From contig OZ005648.1 of assembly GCA_963930645.1 (NCBI GenBank), positions 107,867,667 to 107,931,666 on the forward strand: a stretch of DNA of 64,000 bases. The letters are read 5' to 3'. Under the pieces are notes generated by a model that had not been told where the DNA came from, ran no database searches, and saw nothing but the letters and a program-made list of their open reading frames with translations. The position numbers and the translations under genes are program-made. This DNA comes from Salticus scenicus. Taxonomy: Eukaryota > Arthropoda > Arachnida > Araneae > Salticidae. Positions 58,216-64,000 of the stretch are shown in pieces; the stretch's first letter is position 1, and every line of letters starts with the position of its first letter.

Positions 58216-58984
58216 ACATTAATATGTTTATCTTTTAAAACATACTCATAAACAATATCTTATTAAAAACAACTATATTTTTAAAGTATCACATAACTAA
58301 GTTTAACATGTATCACAGCATATTTTGAATGAACATAGAAATAATTCATAATAAAATTTTAAAAGCGTAAAGTTTTGTTTTTTATATTAATCAAAATGTT
58401 GTAACAATGTGTTTTTCAAAGAACACCGATCTATTTACTTTTCAAAAAATCTTTATAAACTATACTTTGTTAAATTAAGTTTTTATATGACAATTAAATT
58501 ATAAAAATAGGCTTTTGACATGACGGCTTTAACTGTTAAAAACTGTCATGCATCAAAAACCTGCCAACCTTGTATAATATACAGTTGAACCTTGTTAATC
58601 TGAATTACTTTTAACATGAACCGCTTCCACAATCCTCGTGAAAATGAAGATTAGTTACTGATAGCATGAAATTTTTTTTGACTCATGTTAACGAGATTTG
58701 AATGTATTCTAAAATGACCCTTAGCAAACAATGTTGTGATAACAGTTGTGCTGCTATAACTATGTTAATAATTGGAGAACAAATGGATTGTGTTTGCATG
58801 TTAATTTATGAAGCATATAATCAATGTGAATGATTTCTTTGCTGAAAGTTGTTTTCGTAAAAGTGCACTAAATTTGCTTTAGATTAACTTTTGAAAACTT
58901 AGATATATATATATATATATTAGAAAGAGAGAGGGATAAAATGAATTAATTTTAATTGTGCTATTTTAAATTAAAAAAATTTTA

Positions 58985-59285
58985 TTTCTCCAAATTTGCC
59001 ACTTACCATTTAAGGTTATTCTCTTGGTATTTTCATTTATGGGATATATGAGGTGTGCTTCTGCTTCATCATCTTCTTACACTGTCTGCTCACATTTTTA
59101 TTTAAGCAGACTGATTTTTTCAATACCAAATGTTGATTCATCATCCAATCCAGCTCCACCATATAATGCAATACTTGATTTGCTAGCAAGATTACATCAA
59201 TAGACAGAAAAATAAATTTTATGCCTGAAGATGTAATCCAACTGGCATGAAATATAAAAATTCACATGTGCAGGAATTTTCATGT
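58985..59285 (-). repeat. Exon-like block, copy 2 of 3
   Basis: On the minus strand a donor AATG/GTAAGTGG marks the 3' edge. One frame reads LASKSSIALYGGAGLDDEST and then, after two stops, EDDEAEAHLIYPINENTKRI up to the donor. That looks like a decayed coding exon. Other frames have comparable open stretches, so coding is not proven. It is about 600 bp from copy 3. Confidence 0.5.
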
Positions 59286-59584
59286 AAAGTTCATATCCTT
59301 AAACTATAAAACATACTGTAAATGTAAAATAAATATTAAATTAATTGTTTTGTTCATGAATGCTCTCTTCATAAGTAATATAGCAAAGAGAGACTCTTAT
59401 AATACACCTCTAGAAATCTTTTGGAGTTATGTATATAAAATTGATAAATTGTTTATACAAGCCTTCGTAGTGAGTTTTATTAAACTGATGAAATAAATAC
59501 ATAAATATACATTTAAAATGGATTATGTTAGAGAGAGAGAATGAATTTTTATTGTGTATTTTTAAAATAAAGAATGTTACTTTT

Positions 59585-59895
59585 CTAACTTTGCAACTTA
59601 CTATTTACGGTCACTCTCTTGGTATCTTGATTTACAGGATGTATATGAAATACTTTTACTTCATCTACTATCTCTGGCTTCTTACACTGCCTGCCTAGAT
59701 TTTTATTTAAGCTGATTGACTTTCTGGGGTACAGAATATTGATTCACCATCCAATCCAGCTCCACCATATAATGCAATACTTGATTTGCTAGCAAGATTG
59801 CATCAACAGACAGAAAATAAAATTTATATCTGAAGATGCAATCCAACTGGCATGAAATACAAAAATTGACACATGCAGGGATTTTCATGAAAAGT
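59585..59895 (-). repeat. Exon-like block, copy 3 of 3
   Basis: It is closely similar to copy 2 over its whole length (CCATCCAATCCAGCTCCACC, TGATTTGCTAGCAAGATT on the plus strand). The donor-like edge reads AATA/GTAAGTTG. The LASKSSIALYGGAGLDGES frame is shared, with a frameshift before the part that here reads KPEIVDEVKVFHIHPVNQDT. A different frame is open from 59888 to 59703. If these were exons, they would belong to a minus-strand gene whose first exon could lie near 61951. Confidence 0.5.
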
Positions 59896-59899
59896 TCAT

Positions 59900-61250
59900 A
59901 ATCATCAAGTTTAAACTAGAAAGATAAAAATATATAAAGATAAAATATATTTTAGAGTCCAAATTTTGAATGTGAAATAATACAAATCATAAAAGTTCAC
60001 AAGCAGAAAATATTTCACATTTTTCTGAATATGTAAAATCTCAAAGTGAACATATGCATTTTTTTTTTTTTCCCAATTGTATTTTCACAGATTATGAATG
60101 TAAAATAACGATAAAGACACATTACATGTAACACTCACATTTATTTTTAGTACTTAAAAAGGGAAAAAAAAAAAGAAAAAGGAATTTTTTAGCTTCTGAC
60201 AGTTGTTTTTTTCTTTTTATGAAATGAAGAATCTCTATATTTCTTTTTTGGTTGTTTTAGCCTGAAGTCTATGAAAACATGTCATGAAAATATAAGTTAT
60301 TTGGCTATTTCAAATGAATATAGAGATATCCATATATTATACCTTATTTTATTTTTGCTATGAAAAGCAAAAGTGTTTCTAAGAAGTCCTAGCTTGTTTT
60401 TACCCCCAAACATGGAAAACTCCACATGACTAGGCCAATGAGCATGACCTATTTAAGATTGAACCAGGCACTTTCTATCCATCAAGCGCACTGTTTCAAA
60501 TATGAACATATATAATTTTTGTGCAAATATTGATTGTATATTCCAAAAAGATCCTCAAGAAACTATGATAGGAGTTGTGTTGACTGTGTTAAAAAGTGAA
60601 GCACAATAGGATTATGTTTGTCTCTAAAGCAGAATACTTTTAAATGTTTTGCAACAAGTTTTCAGATAATCAACATGTTCCACAGGACACACATGCATTT
60701 TACAAATTTACTTTGACAATATATTATTGACACACTCATAAAAATACAAATCTTAGAATTTGATGTGCTATAATATATATGTGTATATAATAAGAAAACA
60801 ATAATAGTAAAATAGCATTCAAAGGTATTTTTGTTGAAAAAAAAAGAATAAATAAACCAAGGCTGAATAGAAAATTCTCCATGCAATCAACTAACAACTT
60901 TAGAAATATATTTGAGAAATTGTTTCAGTGATTAATACTAGATTTTTAATAAATGTCCACTCTTAAGGCTATAAGACAAAATTTTTTTTTCTACCTAATT
61001 TCTAAATATCTGCAATTGTTATGCAGTAAAGCTGTTTGTTCTGCAACATACGTTCGAAACTGTGACATATTCTGCTTTGAGGATGTTTGCATGTAAAATT
61101 TAACACATATTATTTAGCAAATAGGAACTAATTGGTAACGGACAAGAACAAATTTAAATAAAACTGCACAGAAATACTATGTAGAAGCATGAGAAACAAA
61201 TAAATAAACACATTTTAAGTGAAATGAACAAAATCTTGTATATATAAAAA
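59900..61250. other. AT-rich non-coding stretch
   Basis: Apart from the SINE fragment at 60379-60505 no gene or repeat family is recognised. Poly-T lies near 60060 and poly-A near 60170. Confidence 0.45.
60379..60505 (-). mobile_element. SINE S1, truncated copy
   Basis: The plus-strand text TTTCTAAGAAGTCCTAGCTT, ATGGAAAACTCCACATGACT, AGGCCAATGAGC and TTGAACCAGGCACTTTC is the reverse complement of the SINE middle and head. The 3' half is missing. Confidence 0.65.
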
Positions 61251-61950
61251 AAATATCCTGCATGCAAATCAGAAATAAGAGTATACATAACCGAACCGGC
61301 CGGTTTATTTCAAACCTAGCATCTAACAAATTATCGAACATACAAATAATTATTTACTAAGAAAATGAACACATTATTAATTTATTTAAATGCAAATAAC
61401 GAGAAACAGACAGCGGAATTATTCCAAACCATCATGAATAAAACATATCATGCTTTTATGCGTCCGGCCGGCTGGATTCAACAATTAAATTACTTAGTAC
61501 ACATTACTAATTAAAATAAGATATAAGATTCTTATCTAATTATTATGAATAAAATTAATATGGAACAAAAAATATTTTTTAAATATAAACTACTAGAAGG
61601 AAAAAAAGCTACCCAGCCGGTATATTTCAAAAGACAAGACAGTCACCCGGTTTATTTAAAACTATTTTAAAAACATTTACATTATCAAACATATGTAATA
61701 AGTTATACAATAATAATAATAATAAAGAAAAAACTATTAAGGAAAAGAATCTAACTAAAATGCTCAAACAATAATTCAAAAATCAACAACCACATGCAGA
61801 TTAAAAAAAAAAACAAATATTAATTTATTTTCAAAACGAAACGCAAGAAAATTTAAGTACATTCAAAATAAACCGAATTTGTACATTACAGAAAAAGAAA
61901 ATCATATTAATTATAATAAATAATTGCTAGAGAAAAATTCAATCACTTAC

Positions 61951-62155
61951 CTTACTTAAAATCCAAACCAAATGGCATAAGCGCGGGAAACGGGATAGGG
62001 GGGAAAGCAAAAAACAGAGCAAATTCACGCCAAGCCAACATCGCCAGAATATTATTCGCCAACAAGACGGACGTACAAAACATAAACAAACCAGCCGGCA
62101 GGTTATCCTGGAAGACTACGTTTACGGCTGGCAGCCGGCAGCGTAGACACTGCGC
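61951..62155 (-). promoter_or_regulatory. GC-rich promoter-like island with a strong minus-strand splice donor
   Basis: The island is GC- and CpG-rich (GCGCGGGAAACGGG, ACGGCTGGCAGCCGGCAGCG) within very AT-rich DNA. On the minus strand it ends in the consensus donor TTTTAAGTAAG/GTAAGTGA (exon edge at 61951), which suggests a first, possibly untranslated, exon of a minus-strand gene. On its plus-strand side it is cut by the duplication boundary at 62155. Confidence 0.45.
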
Positions 62156-64000
62156 GTGACTACGCGACCGGCTGGTCCGGTTTTCCAGTTCTCCGGTCTC
62201 CCTGACCGGCCGACGCAGTAGGCTACTGCGCTTCGCTGTGTTTTGGTTAGATTTTCTGCTAGCCAATGAAAAGTGTGCAATGGAGGAAAAAGAAAATATG
62301 AAGAAAAAAGTTGATTACGGTAACCTCATTCCTTTTCCAGGAGTAGGGTTGATAGATATTATGATGTATCACTATCTGGCTCAAACAATGATTGCTATTG
62401 TATTGTATTTTATTTTTTTTATTTATTGTTTGTTTACAGGAATCTGTGATCCCTGCTTGAAGGTAAAAGTTATTAAAAATGGAACAATCGCATTTTTTTT
62501 TCTTTTTAACACTTACAAATTTGTTAAAGCAGTAATGTGCAGTATTGTAAAAACACTAAAATGACTAAGAAATAGGAAAGGGATACATTAAAAATTTAAA
62601 TTTTATTATTTTCAAAAAATGTTTTATTTATCCTTCTTACTTCGTCCATATTACTTCCAATAAATATCCTGATTTTTTCTTACTATAATTTTACACAATA
62701 TAAATGCATTTTATAGCTTATAATTATGAATGAGAGGTAACAATTTCTTTATTTGGAGTTTGTGAAAAACAGGCTATTCTGGAAGGAATTTAGATACTGA
62801 AAGTAAAAAGAAGTTTTTTAAAAAAAACTTCCTTATGAATTTAAATACAAAATACTTCAGACTTCTCAAAACGTAAAATTGTCTAAATGATTAGAAACTC
62901 TTTACCATTTCCAGAATTTAGTAAAATTTCATAAACAAGTTACCACTGAAAAATAGTTTGAAAAACAATTTTAAATAAAGTATTAGTGTTCTTTTGTATC
63001 TCCATCACAGTCGTTTTGTTTTGCAAAATAGTTATCCAAAATGCAATAGCTAAAGGACAAGTTTTCACTTATATTAAGTATTTCTGACCATTAGCTTTTT
63101 AGTCACCTAAATTTAGTAAAAAAAGAAATTGAAAACAGGCTGTCACTAAAAAATGTAAGCCATTTATGAATGATATATATTATTATTATTGAAGGCCCTG
63201 AAAGTGGATTTAATTTTTAAGAAGAATTCATAAAACTGATTGCCATGAATATATGTATATATCTAAATAAGAAAGCTTTTTCAATAAGTTTTATTTATTT
63301 TTTCAGCTTCTGTTATATTATTATATGTAAAGTATAGTATAAGCTTGATATAAAGCAGATTTTATAGTACAACATTAACTATATGTATATCCATTCAAAA
63401 AGGTTATAAATCAAACACAACTAAGATGTTCAAATTGATTTAAGATTTAACATTATTCAATTATAATGCATTATATACAATATTTCCCTATTATCCCATC
63501 ATGTTAGGCTTTTACTGTATCTTATTAAACAGTGTGATAATTATTTTTTTATTTCAAAATTATTTTTATTGATGTGTAATAATAGTTCTTTCAGCATATC
63601 ATGACTAAATTTTAAAAGTAAATTTTCAAATTAGAGTTGAAACATATAGAGAAATCCAGAATAGTATGCTAACTCGCATTCATAAACTTATTGTTTGCTT
63701 TAAAAAAAAAAACTGATTTTAGCTTTTTTGTTAAATAAATTTTAAACCATGACACTTGTCGTTTCTTTATTCCTATAATCATCTGTGTAAATTTAAAATA
63801 TTAAATTGCATATCTTCCTGTTAAACATATTCATATTTGAATAATTTGTTCAGTTGAAATCTGCTCATATTCAACTAAGTTAAATTGAAAGATATTTATA
63901 TATTTATCATGCATTCCATCATAAATATTTGTTTAATTGGATTTTACATGATACATTAAAAAAAAAAAAAAAAAAAAGTTAACCACATTATTTTTCATGA
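62155..64000. repeat. Near-identical duplication, right copy (runs off the window)
   Basis: It repeats 25383-27228 with no difference found by eye, including the island from CGTGACTACGCG, the ATG (62280) and the poly-A run near 63960, which is of the same or nearly the same length. The left neighbour is unrelated to that of the first copy. The copy must continue beyond 64000. Confidence 0.93.
62280..62462 (+). other. Second copy of the candidate two-exon gene start
   Basis: Identical to 25508-25690: MEEKENMKKKVDY, donor, acceptor TTTGTTTACAG, then GICDPCLK and donor. The right-hand promoter half is the same, but the left half of the island differs. Confidence 0.3.

Larger units (their letters stand above)
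55254..58572. mobile_element. hAT-type element, outer (3.3 kb)
   Basis: The ends CAGGGTTGGG and CCAACCTTG are inverted repeats with TTTTTGAC and GTTTAAAC motifs just inside. They are flanked by a perfect 8-bp target duplication, TATAATAT (55246-55253 and 58573-58580). No transposase frame is visible. A SINE (55836-56035) and a second, related hAT element (56479-58215) sit inside it. Confidence 0.88.

Noticed and set aside
61952..62266. 104-residue minus-strand frame over the right promoter island
   Set aside because: It runs through a GC-rich island and across the duplication boundary, ends exactly at a splice-donor consensus, and resembles no family. GC-rich promoter sequence easily gives open frames.

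Overview
The window is an AT-rich, intron- and repeat-dominated eukaryotic (animal) sequence, not a microbial one. Long homopolymers, TA/CA microsatellites, tRNA-derived SINEs, Ty3/gypsy, non-LTR, hAT, mariner/pogo and Tc1-type transposons all occur, and the only confidently recognised host gene encodes mitochondrial ribosomal protein bS21m (mRpS21). The repeat repertoire fits an arthropod, possibly a chelicerate; that placement is inference from style, not from a diagnostic gene.

Layout. 1-2.7 kb: inverted repeats and diverged repeats with a tRNA-Ile-like segment. 2,749-7,284: a young, apparently complete Ty3/gypsy element with one open gag-pol frame, LTRs, primer site and a 5-bp target duplication. 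7,176-12,717: a 2.77-kb head-to-tail duplication starting inside the 3' LTR; it carries mRpS21 twice on the minus strand, intact in copy 2 and with a nonsense codon in copy 1. 14-19 kb: SINEs, a promoter-like GC island, and elements with CTAG-type ends and internal alternating tandem arrays. 19.4-21.3 kb: an old tandem duplication. 21.4-25.5 kb: minus-strand exon-like segments and a GC-rich, possibly divergent promoter. 25,383-31,560: repeated blocks interrupted by a TA-flanked pogo-like element whose empty site is preserved in a neighbouring paralogous block.

32-42 kb: SINEs, a TTAA-type foldback element, two more CTAG-ended elements, tandem arrays and an internally deleted Tc1-like element. 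42.5-44.7 kb: a GC-richer, 5'-truncated non-LTR element with RT and RNase H and two in-frame stops. 44.7-48 kb: a nest of foldback/MITE elements with a mariner relic. 51.6-53.9 kb: another CTAG-ended element with an alternating array, two SINEs and a palindromic TA-flanked MITE. 54.5-59.9 kb: three copies of an exon-like block, with two nested hAT elements (8-bp target duplications) between copies 1 and 2. From 62,155 to the window end the sequence repeats 25,383-27,228 with no difference I could see by eye.

Functionally the window is mostly a record of transposition and duplication. The single gene of clear function is mRpS21. A short sequence module around a CRE-like TGACGTCA or its neighbour is shared by the mRpS21 upstream region and two other GC-rich promoter-like islands, and one edge of the 36.8-kb-spaced duplication falls in it. 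Both near-identical duplications could be real or assembly artefacts; read-level data would decide.
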